From: Fontisubflavum oceani
GTDB lineage: Bacteria; Pseudomonadota; Alphaproteobacteria; Rhodobacterales; Rhodobacteraceae
Direction of reading: 5' to 3'
Length of the DNA: 64,000 bases
Assembly: GCF_030407165.1 (NCBI RefSeq)
Contig: NZ_CP129111.1
Span: 3,410,001 to 3,474,000 of the forward strand
A program made the translations under genes and the position numbers. Positions 1 to 8,123 of this stretch are shown here, piece after piece. The number at the start of each line of letters is the position of its first letter. Within the stretch, counting starts at the first letter, position 1. The notes below the pieces were generated by a model. The model saw only the letters and a program-made list of their open reading frames with translations. It had not been told where the DNA came from and ran no database searches.

Positions 1-246
1 GATGACGTGAGCTATGCCGGAATCGCGCAGGCATGTGGCCTGAAAGGCGTCGTAGCTCGCACGATGGACGAGCTCACCGCCGCACTGAACCAGGCGCTGA
101 AGGATCAAGCCGCAGGCAAGACCACCCTGATTGAGGCGATGATCAATCAGGAACTGGGTGAGCCCTTCCGTCGCGACGCGATGAAGAAGCCGGTCGAAGT
201 GGCGGGCATTTCACCTGATGACATGATCCCCCAGGCCGGCGCATGA
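1..246 (+). CDS. xsc: Sulfoacetaldehyde acetyltransferase, C-terminal end (partial)
   Basis: Only the last 81 residues are in the window; the reading frame is open from base 1, so the 5' part lies upstream. Xsc is a thiamine-diphosphate enzyme that splits sulfoacetaldehyde with phosphate into acetyl phosphate and sulfite, the desulfonation step of taurine breakdown. The visible tail has the TPP-enzyme ending with LIEAMINQELGEPFRRDA followed by the KKPVEVAGIS segment that I associate with Xsc. The stop overlaps the pta start (ATGA), which fits the known xsc-pta pairing. The identity rests on this short tail plus the neighbours pta, tauABC and tauR; another TPP enzyme of the same superfamily is possible but unlikely here. 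Confidence 0.82.
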   Translation, partial: DDVSYAGIAQACGLKGVVARTMDELTAALNQALKDQAAGKTTLIEAMINQELGEPFRRDAMKKPVEVAGISPDDMIPQAGA

Positions 247-1251
247 CCGCATCGGTCCTGACCGATCTACATGCCCGCGCGGCCGCTGCGGGGAAGCGTA
301 TCGTGCTCAGCGAAGGCAACGACCCTCGGGTCGTTGCCGCGGCTTTGGCCGCCCGGGATGCTGGCTTGGCGCAGGTCTCGCTTGTCGGCGGCCCAGATGT
401 GGCGGCCGAGATTGCACGACAAGGTGGCTCGGCTGACGGGATCACCATCTATGATCCGCAACACTCCGATCTGACGCCGGGCTTGGCCGACCTGCTTGTG
501 GACCTGCGCGGCCATAAGGGCATGACCCCGGAAAAGGCGGCGGAGCAGGTCCAGGACCGTTTGGTCTTTGCTGCACTTCTGGTGCGCGCTGGCCATGCGG
601 ATGGGACAGTCGGCGGCGCCGTTGCGACGACCTCTGATACTGTCCGAACCGCACTTCAGATCATCGGGAAGGCCGAGGGCGCGGCGCTCGTTTCGTCCTT
701 CTTCTTGATGGTTTTGCCAGAAACCCACGCTTCCAGACCGGGATGCGATGATCTTTTCCGATTGTGGGCTGGTCATTGACCCATCCGCCGAAGAGCTCGC
801 GGCCATTGCGGCCCAGGCCGCCGGGTCTTGGAGTGCTCTGACAGGGCGGGAGGCCAAAGTCGCGATGCTGTCCTTCTCGACGAAAGGCAGCGCCCGCCAT
901 GAAAGGGTCGACAAGACGACAGAGGCGCTCGCCATACTGCGCGCGGCCCATCCCGAACTTGATGCCGACGGCGAATTTCAGTTCGACGCCGCGTTTGTGC
1001 CTGAGATCGGTGCCAAGAAAGCCCCCGGGTCGACCAGCGCGGGCCAGGCCAATGTGATGATCTTTCCCAATCTCGACGCCGGCAATATCGGCTACAAGAT
1101 TGCCCAACGTGTGGGCGGGGCGAAGGCCATCGGCCCGGTTCTGCAGGGCTTGGCGCGACCGGCCAACGATCTGAGCCGGGGTTGCGTGGCCGAAGACATC
1201 GTCGACATCATCGCCGTGACCGCCGCGCAGGCCATCGCGCTGGACGGCTAA
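243..1251 (+). CDS. pta: Phosphate acetyltransferase, with one frameshift
   Basis: Pta converts the acetyl phosphate made by Xsc and CoA into acetyl-CoA, in the cytoplasm. The start ATG overlaps the xsc stop. The first part reads KRIVLSEGNDPRVVAAAL and GTVGGAVATTSDTVRTALQI; the second part, in the next frame, reads DAMIFSDCGLVIDPSAEELA and ends with SRGCVAEDIVDIIAVTA, all typical of short Pta proteins. The two frames join near base 719: removing one A there gives an unbroken 335-residue protein of normal family length with the expected join VLPKPTLPDRDAM. A one-base insertion is therefore either a sequence error or a fresh mutation. A strong terminator follows at 1275. Confidence 0.85.
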
Positions 1252-1274
1252 TACCCCCGCCCGATCATGAGAAC

Positions 1275-1308
1275 GGCCCCGAGGTTTTGCCTCGGGGCCT
1301 TTTTATTA
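1275..1308 (+). terminator. Rho-independent terminator of xsc-pta
   Basis: A perfect 10-bp stem (1275-1284 with 1290-1299), loop TTTTG, is followed by a run of T (1300-1305). It lies 23 bases after the pta stop and points in the same direction. A second, weaker hairpin (1360-1367 with 1377-1384) lies between it and the tauC stop and could serve the opposite strand, but it has no T run. Confidence 0.9.
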
Positions 1309-1394
1309 GGCTGCTCGACTGTGGAGATCGGGTTTCCGAGGCTCCACCACTTCGCATCTGCAAAGCCTCCACTGGCGGCTTTGCAAACCAGCGC

Positions 1395-2345
1395 TCACCC
1401 CTTCCCGCGCCAGGGGATCAAGATGCGCTCAAGCCAGCGCATGAACATCTCGATCCCAAAGCCGATGACACCGATGATGATGATACCCAGCACCACCACT
1501 TCGGTCTGCAGGAAGTTCTTCGCGATCAGGATCATCGAGCCGAGGCCCTGATCCGCCGCCACCAGTTCCGCGGCCACCAACGTGCCCCAACAGACGCCCA
1601 TCGCCGTCCGCAACCCGGTGAAAATCTCCGGCAGAGCATTGGGCAGGATCACATGGCGCAAGACCTGCATCTTCGACGCCCCAAGCGAATACGCGGCGTG
1701 GACCTTAGAGATCCGAACCGAGCCAACCCCGGAGCGCGCGGCGATGATCATGATGAAGAGCGCCGCCAAGAACAGCAGGAAGACCTTTGCCGTCTCATCG
1801 ATGCCCAACCACAAGATCACCAGCGGGATCAGCGCCAGAGGCGGGATCGGGCGCATGAACTCGACAATTGGGTCCAACAGCCCACGCCAGAAGGAGCTGA
1901 GCCCCATAGCAAAGCCAAGCGGAATGCCGACCAAAGCACCGAAGAACACGCCTAATAGCACCCGATAGACCGAGGTCCAGACATGCTCCCAAAGCGCCAC
2001 GTTGCGGTAGCCATCAGCGATGAGTGAGAAGAACCGATCAATTACGCCCGGACGCGCCCTTTCGGGGTTGGGCCAAGGATAAAGATCGCCCTCGATCGGT
2101 GGCCAGAAGATCGGGTCGATGAGGCCGGTCATCGTGGCGAGCGTCCAACCCCCAAAGAGCACAACCAGGGTTATGATCGACCAGAACCGCCCGGAATTCA
2201 CCGCCGAGGCATCGCCGAATTTCACGGTCTTCTGCCGTGTGAAGCTGTTATCGGCCAAGCCAAGCCAGATCATCATCTGACTGGGAGAGCTTTGCGGCTC
2301 ACCGGTGGGCGGGGTCTGATCTGTTTCAGAGCTTTGATCGGTCAT
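1395..2345 (-). CDS. tauC: Taurine ABC transporter permease
   Basis: This 316-residue inner membrane permease belongs to the SsuC/TauC family and forms the channel of the taurine importer. It has about six membrane segments and the cytoplasmic ATPase-contact loop AYSLGASKMQVLRHVILPNA (EAA motif). The N-terminus is longer than in the E. coli protein, with about 45 polar residues before the first membrane helix, a pattern common in TauC of alphaproteobacteria. The ATG overlaps the tauB stop as TGATG, so the two are translationally coupled; a GTG one codon upstream is an alternative start. It is the last gene of tauABC and converges on xsc-pta. Confidence 0.88.
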   Translation of the reverse strand: MTDQSSETDQTPPTGEPQSSPSQMMIWLGLADNSFTRQKTVKFGDASAVNSGRFWSIITLVVLFGGWTLATMTGLIDPIFWPPIEGDLYPWPNPERARPGVIDRFFSLIADGYRNVALWEHVWTSVYRVLLGVFFGALVGIPLGFAMGLSSFWRGLLDPIVEFMRPIPPLALIPLVILWLGIDETAKVFLLFLAALFIMIIAARSGVGSVRISKVHAAYSLGASKMQVLRHVILPNALPEIFTGLRTAMGVCWGTLVAAELVAADQGLGSMILIAKNFLQTEVVVLGIIIIGVIGFGIEMFMRWLERILIPWRGKG

Positions 2346-3145
2346 CACGCATGCCCCCCGGCCATAATGTCTTCTTCCATGCTCCAGATCATGTTCAAGA
2401 TCTCCTCGCGGTTCTCCACGAATTCAGGGCCCGCCTTAATCTCGCGCGCATCGCCCTCCACGCCCTGATCGGCAAAGGGCAGATCATAGACTTTGTGAAT
2501 CCGCCCCGGACGTGGGGCCAGAACCACCAGCCGTTCGCCGAGAAACAACGCCTCTTCCACCGAGTGGGTGATCAGGATGATCGTCTTCCCGGTTTCTTTC
2601 CAAAGCTTTAGGACCAAGCCTTGCATCTTCTCGCGGGTCAGCGCGTCCAATGCGCCAAGCGGCTCATCCATCAAGATCACGTCTGGATCATTGACCAAGC
2701 ACCGCGCTAGGGCGACCCGCTGCTGCATACCGCCAGAAAGCTGATAGACCGGTTTCGACCCAAAATCCTTGAGCCCGACCACGTCCAGCATATGCTGCAC
2801 ATGGTCCTTGGCCTCAGCGTTGTAGACACCTCGCATTTTCGGCCCGAAGGAAACGTTTTCCTCCACCGTCATCCATTCAAACAAGGCGCCCTGCTGAAAC
2901 ACCATGCCGCGTTCGGCATCGGGGCCAAGCACCTTGTGGTCATTCAACAAAACCTGCCCATTGGTCGGCGCAAGAAAGCCAGCGACGATGTTGAGAAGGG
3001 TTGTCTTGCCACAGCCCGATGGGCCGAGGATGCTCATCAATTCGCCTGAGTTCAGTTCAAGCGAGACATCTTTCAGCGCCTGGATGTGCCCGCCATCGGG
3101 CAAATCGAACCGCATAGAAATGTTCTGGATGGATAATTGTGACAT
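2345..3145 (-). CDS. tauB: Taurine ABC transporter ATP-binding protein
   Basis: This 266-residue ATPase energises taurine import. Walker A GPSGCGKTT is at about residues 41-49, the Q-loop at VFQQGALFEW, the ABC signature LSGGMQQRVALAR at about 136-148, Walker B VILMDEPLGALD at about 156-167, and the switch histidine in THSVEEAL. I chose ATG 3145 because GGGAG precedes it at a good distance and the protein then begins MSQLSIQNIS at the usual point for the family; the frame stays open further upstream, but that stretch crosses the hairpin after tauA and does not resemble TauB. Confidence 0.9.
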   Translation of the reverse strand: MSQLSIQNISMRFDLPDGGHIQALKDVSLELNSGELMSILGPSGCGKTTLLNIVAGFLAPTNGQVLLNDHKVLGPDAERGMVFQQGALFEWMTVEENVSFGPKMRGVYNAEAKDHVQHMLDVVGLKDFGSKPVYQLSGGMQQRVALARCLVNDPDVILMDEPLGALDALTREKMQGLVLKLWKETGKTIILITHSVEEALFLGERLVVLAPRPGRIHKVYDLPFADQGVEGDAREIKAGPEFVENREEILNMIWSMEEDIMAGGHA

Positions 3146-3160
3146 GGCTGCTCCCTCGCC

Positions 3161-3194
3161 AAAAACGAGCGGCCGAATGGCCCCGGCCGCTCGT
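3161..3194 (-). terminator. Hairpin with T run between tauA and tauB
   Basis: On the minus strand an 11-bp perfect stem (3184-3194 with 3165-3175) with an 8-base loop is followed by TTTTT at 3165-3161. It lies just after the tauA stop, inside the operon. This looks like a leaky terminator that lets the binding-protein gene be expressed more than the permease and ATPase genes, a common arrangement in ABC operons; the effect is inferred. Confidence 0.7.
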
Positions 3195-3203
3195 CTCTTT
3201 GGG

Positions 3204-4175
3204 TTAGTTGACGAAGTTTGCGTTGACCGTCGAAGAGTAGTCATCCAGCGCCACGTCAAGCTGCCCCTGCTCGACAAAGAAATCTGCCACTTCTTTCATG
3301 AAGGCCTGCACCGTTCCGCCAAGCCATGCCTCCGATGCCTGATCGGCGCTGGAGGGGAAGGAGAACATGCCCAGCATGTTTTCAGTTGCGGCGAGATCCA
3401 TACCGGCGGCACCCGCAATGGTTTCCACATACGCGCTCGGGTCGGCGGCATAGGCCAGGTTGGCCTCATCCGTCACATCCATAAACGCTTGCAGCAGATC
3501 GGGATGCTCAGCCGCGAAATCCGAGGTCACCGAGATCACGTCGAAGACGCGGATACCGATGGCTTCCTGCTCCGCCGCCGTCATCAACGGCTCGCCATAC
3601 TCCATCATCCGCTGCAGAGCGCCGCCAAAGGCGCAGCCGACGGCGACATCACCACGAGCAAGAGCCACCGCAGCATCAGCGCCGTTCATCTGCACAAAAT
3701 TCACGTCATCCGCATTCACACCCAGATGGTCGAGCATCCGCAGCAATTTGTAGTGGGTCACATTACCGATCGGCGTCGCGATGGTCTCTCCAACAAGCGC
3801 TTCGGCGGCGTTTTCTTGGGTCACACCTGCATCCATATGCACGACGCAGTTATCGGCCTCGGCATAGCTCACGGCCACACCGACCAGTTCCAGCGGCAAC
3901 CCGTTGGACACGGCGACCACAAACGGCACCAGGCCTTGCGAGAATGCGATATCCACGTCACCCGAGGCCATCGCCTGGGTCATTTCATTGCCGTTGCCGA
4001 ATGCGCGCCATTCCACATCGACGCCCATACGCTCCTGGTAGGTCTCTTCGACTTGCGCCACCTGGTTCGCGGTGGGCCATTCGAGGAAATACGCTACTGT
4101 AACCGTCTCTGCCGACACCGCGCTTGCTGTTAATGCAAGTGCTGCGGCGCCTGCCATCATTTTAAAGCCAGACAT
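3204..4175 (-). CDS. tauA: Taurine-binding periplasmic protein
   Basis: This 323-residue secreted binding protein delivers taurine to TauBC. It starts with MSGFKMMAGAAALALTASAV and an SAE signal-cleavage site, then VTVAYFLEWPTANQVA at the start of the mature protein, typical of TauA in alphaproteobacteria. ATG 4175 is preferred because GGAGAG lies about 10 bases upstream; a TTG nine bases earlier is possible. It is the first gene of tauABC and is transcribed away from the aminotransferase gene at 4418. Confidence 0.9.
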   Translation of the reverse strand: MSGFKMMAGAAALALTASAVSAETVTVAYFLEWPTANQVAQVEETYQERMGVDVEWRAFGNGNEMTQAMASGDVDIAFSQGLVPFVVAVSNGLPLELVGVAVSYAEADNCVVHMDAGVTQENAAEALVGETIATPIGNVTHYKLLRMLDHLGVNADDVNFVQMNGADAAVALARGDVAVGCAFGGALQRMMEYGEPLMTAAEQEAIGIRVFDVISVTSDFAAEHPDLLQAFMDVTDEANLAYAADPSAYVETIAGAAGMDLAATENMLGMFSFPSSADQASEAWLGGTVQAFMKEVADFFVEQGQLDVALDDYSSTVNANFVN

Positions 4176-4417
4176 ATTTATCAACTCTCCATGTTGGTGG
4201 CCGTATATTATTTTGGACTCTCGGCCATTGGATAAGAGGCTTGTCTCCGCAAGCCGCGCCTGACAGGCTCATACGGAACCTGCCCTTGCTATATATCCAA
4301 ATCGCACGGGTTATAGGTCCAGGTGATCCAGCGTCCTGGCCTTATTCTTTTCCATAGCTGGAGGTATACGTGCTCGGGGCGCGGCGCGAGTTTCACCAAA
4401 TCACATAGGAGGATGCC
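4176..4417. promoter_or_regulatory. Divergent tauA / aminotransferase promoter region with candidate TauR operator
   Basis: The 242 bases between the two divergent genes contain an imperfect inverted repeat: ATAGGTCCAGG at 4313-4323 and CCTGGCCTTAT at 4335-4345 (9 of 11 positions match). The left arm, read on the minus strand, is CTGGACCTATAA, close to the CTGGACYTAA motif described for TauR of Rhodobacter capsulatus from memory. The site sits about 70-105 bases before the aminotransferase start. TauR binding is inferred. Confidence 0.5.
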
Positions 4418-5747
4418 ATGGCTTACGACTCGAGCACAAACTCGCTTGAAGCGCACTGGATGCCGTTCACGGACAACCGTGGTTTCAAAGAAGATCCGCG
4501 CCTGATCGTGCGCGCCGAAGGGGTGCATCTTTATGATCACCATGGCGGCCAGTTGATCGACGGCTCGAGCGGTCTGTTCTGCTCTCCGGCGGGCCATTGC
4601 CATCCGAAAATCATCGAAGCCGTGCATCAGCAGATGAAGGATTACACCTATGTGATGCCGTTCCAGGCCGGTCACCCCGCCAGTTTCGCGCTGGCCGAGA
4701 AGGTCTCGCGCCTGACACCCGAGCCGATGAACCATGTTTTCTTTGTGAATTCCGGGTCAGAGGCCGTGGATACCGCGATGAAAATGATCATGGCCTATCA
4801 TCATGCCCGTGGCGATATGCGGACCCGTTTTGTCAGCCGGGAGCGCGCTTATCACGGGGTGAATATCGGCGGTGTCTCCCTCTCGGGCATGGTAAAGAAC
4901 CGCGACATTTTCCATGCAACCGTGCCCGGCGTGGTGATGATGCGTCACACCTGGAGCGAAGATGAGCTGTTCATCCCCGGTGGGCAGCCGCAAAACAACG
5001 GCGTCGAACTGGCCAACGACTTGGAGCGCATCTGCGCCACCTATGGCCCCGGCAATATCGCCGCCGTCTTTGTTGAGCCGGTCGCTGGCTCCACCGGCAC
5101 CTTGCCGCCACCTGTCGGTTATTTGGAGCGGCTCCGCGAAATTTGCAATCAGCACGGCATTTTGTTGGTGTTTGATGAGGTGATCACCGGCTTTGGCCGG
5201 CTCGGCACCAATTTCGCGGCGCAGAAATATGGCGTCGAGCCCGATATCATGACCATGGCGAAGGCGCTGACCAACGGCTCGATCCCGATGGGGGCCGTTG
5301 CCGTGAAGGACGAGATTTACGACACCGTGGTCGGCAGCAGCCCGCGCGGCCTGACCGAGTTCTTCCACGGCTATACCTATTCGGGTCATCCCGCCGCCTG
5401 TGCCGCAGGTATCGCGATGATGGACATCCTGGAAGAGGAAAGCCTGATCCAGCGCGCCGCCGATCTGGCACCCTATTTCGAAGAGGTACTCTTTGCCGGG
5501 TTGAAGGGCCACGAGATGGTCAAGGATATCCGCGTCGCTGGCCTTATGGCCAGTGTCGAGGTCTTCCCCAATGGCGGCCCCGGCATGCGCGGCACCGCGC
5601 TTCCAGAAAGAGATGTTCTGGGAAGGGCTCAGCGTCAAATTCACCGGCGACAACGCGGTTCTCGCGCCGCAATTCATCGCCGAGCGCGCCCATGTCGACG
5701 AGATTGTCGATAAGTTCCGAAAAACCCTCGATAAAACCACGGCTTAA
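4418..5747 (+). CDS. tpa: Class III aminotransferase, probable taurine-pyruvate aminotransferase, with one frameshift
   Basis: This PLP enzyme would move the amino group of taurine to pyruvate, giving sulfoacetaldehyde for Xsc and alanine. The sequence is of the omega-amino acid:pyruvate type: LEAHWMPFTDNRGF near the start, the pyridoxal contact VNSGSEAVDTAMKM, the pocket LLVFDEVITGFGRLGTNF and the Schiff-base lysine in TMAKALTNGSIPMG (residue 282). The C-terminus (FQKEMFWEGLSVKFTGD to TTA) is in another frame from about base 5597, where the GCGC run is one base too long or two bases too short. With the repair it is about 442 residues. Placement opposite tauA and near tauR supports taurine; beta-alanine or another omega-amine is the main alternative. 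A good AGGAGG precedes the ATG. Confidence 0.72.
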
Positions 5748-5751
5748 TCAT

Positions 5752-8123
5752 ATGGCAGATTTCCCCTCTACCGCCCGCGTCGTCATCATTGGTGGCGGCG
5801 CGGTCGGTTGTTCGACGCTTTACCATCTGACACAGGCCGGTTGGTCCGACGTGGTTCTTCTCGAAAAATCAGAACTGACTGCGGGCTCAACCTGGCACGC
5901 GGCCGGTAATTGCCCAACCTTCGCGGGCAACTGGACCATCATGGCGATCCAGGCCTATTCGATCGACCTCTTCTCGAGACTCGGCGATGAGGTCGGGTAT
6001 CCGATCAACTATCACCAAACCGGTGCCGTGCGGATCGCCCATACCGACGAACGGATGCGCGAATTCGCGCATGTGGCCGACATGGCGCGCAGCCAGGGTC
6101 GCGTGATGGAGATGATGGATTTCAACGATCTGCGCGAGAAAATCCCGCAGATGGAGCATCATGACCTGAAAGGCGGGCTTTGGGACCCGCTGGATGGCGA
6201 TATCGACCCCTCGCAACTGACCCAGGCCTATGCCACCGGCGCGCGGAAAGGCGGCGCGACGATCATTCGCGGCTGCCTCGTCATCGGGATTGACCGGCAG
6301 GGCGATGAATGGGTCGTGAAATCCGAAAAGGGTGAGATCCGCTGCGAGATCGTGGTGAACGCCGCGGGCTATTACAGTCAGGATATTGCGGCGCATTTCC
6401 TGCCCTTTGGCGGACGGATGATCCCGCAAGTGGTGATGGCGCACCAATATCTCGTTACCGAAGAAATCCCCGAATTAGTCGACGCGCCAGTGATGCCGAT
6501 GCTGCGCGACCCCGACAGGTCTTACTATCTCCGTCAGGAGAAACACGGGCTGCTGCTTGGCCCCTATGAGAACGGCGGGCGCATTCATTGGCAATCGGCC
6601 GATGACCCGCGCCCCGATGATTTCAGCTTCCAGCTTTACCCAGATGATCTGGAGCGGATCGAGAGCTATATCGAGGATGCCTGCGAGCGCGTGCCCCTTC
6701 TGGGGTCTGTCGGTTTGCAGCGGGTGATCAATGGCCCGATCCCCTATGCGCCGGACGGCTTGCCACTGATCGGGCCGATGCCGGGCGTGCCCAATGCGTT
6801 TGAGGCGACCGCCTTCACCTTTGGCATCGTGCAATCGGGCGGCGCTGGCAAGCTGCTGACGGATTGGATTGTCGAAGGCGAGCCGGAATGGGATGGCTGG
6901 TCCGTCGATCCGCGCCGTTTCACGGGTTATGCCGATCAGGACTACGCCAACGCCAAGGGCAAGGAGATTTACGACCACGAATACGCGATGGGCTTCCCGC
7001 ACTACAACTGGCCCGAGGGACGGAACAAGCGGCTTTCCGCGATCCAGCCGAAACTGGCTGATACGGGTGCCGTATTCGGCGCATTTTCGGGCTGGGAGCG
7101 CCCGGTCTGGTTCTCGGAACCAGGTGACAACACCGACCCGGAGGATTGCGCGACTTGGGACCGCGAAGGCCCTTGGTACAAGGCCGTTGCGCGCGAGGTG
7201 GCACATGTCACCGAAAAGGCAGGCCTCCTCGATCTGACCGGCCTCACACATTATCACCTGACGGGCGCGGGCGCGGCGGAATGGCTGGAAGGTCAAATCC
7301 TTGGCAAAGCGCCGAAGGTGGGGCGGACGAAACTCGGCTATTTCGCAACGCCCAAGGGCCGATTTGCGGCGGAAATGACGATCACCCGGCGCGGGGAAGA
7401 GGATTTCCTCCTGATGACCGCGGCGGTGGCCGAATGGAAGGATTTCGAGCTTCTGAAATCCACCCTGCCCGCCGGGCTGACACTGACCAACACCACCGAC
7501 GACACGGTGGTCATGCTGGTCACCGGCCCCAATGCGCGCAAAGTTCTGGAGGGCGCGATCGAGGCCGATCTCGAGAAAAGCTGGCTCAGCCATCAGACGG
7601 CGCAAGTAAATGGCCAGCCCTTCGACCTCCTACGGCTCTCCTTTGTGGGTGAGCTTGGTTGGGAATTGCATATGCCGAAAGAGATCGCAGCCGAGGCTTT
7701 CGACACGATTATGGCGGCGGGTGCGGCCCATGGCCTGAAACCCTTCGGCATGTATGCGATGGAATCGATGCGGATCGAGAAGGGGTATATGCATTGGGGC
7801 AATGACCTGAACGCCGATTACACGCTGGCCGAGCTTGGCGCGCCGCTTGCGGGCGAGGCCGATCGCCGGATGGTTTCGATGGTGGTCGAGCCGGGCGAAC
7901 GCGACGCGCCAGGGCTGAGCTCGATCTGGCAAAACGACACCCGGGTGGGCCTCGTCAGTTCCGCCGCCATGGCCACCGGACTGGCCAGGCCATCGCGCTT
8001 GGTATGGTGGATCGCGGCATTGAGGGCGAGGTGGAAATCGACGTCTTTGGTGAGCGTTTGAAAGCGATCATCCAACCGTCGATGACCCTCTATGACCCGA
8101 CAAATGAACGGATCAAAGCATGA
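5752..8123 (+). CDS. Dimethylglycine/sarcosine dehydrogenase-like FAD and folate enzyme (first of two), with one frameshift
   Basis: This is a two-part oxidative demethylase: an N-terminal FAD-binding amine oxidase half (GGGAVGCSTLYHL near residue 14; STWHAAG, whose histidine carries FAD covalently in dimethylglycine dehydrogenase) and a C-terminal GcvT-like folate half (about residues 425-790) that would take up the released formaldehyde. It starts four bases after the aminotransferase stop and its own stop overlaps the next gene (ATGA), so it is in the operon. The frame breaks near 7968: one T is missing in the stretch that should read SAAYGHRTGQAIALG; the true C-terminus ends LYDPTNERIKA at 8123. 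The repaired length is 790 residues. Its place in a taurine cluster suggests an N-methylated taurine as substrate, but this is inference. Confidence 0.78.

Noticed and set aside
1182..1955. 257-residue frame crossing the pta terminator
   Set aside because: It overlaps pta, a strong terminator and tauC in antisense, and is rich in charged residues typical of shadow frames.
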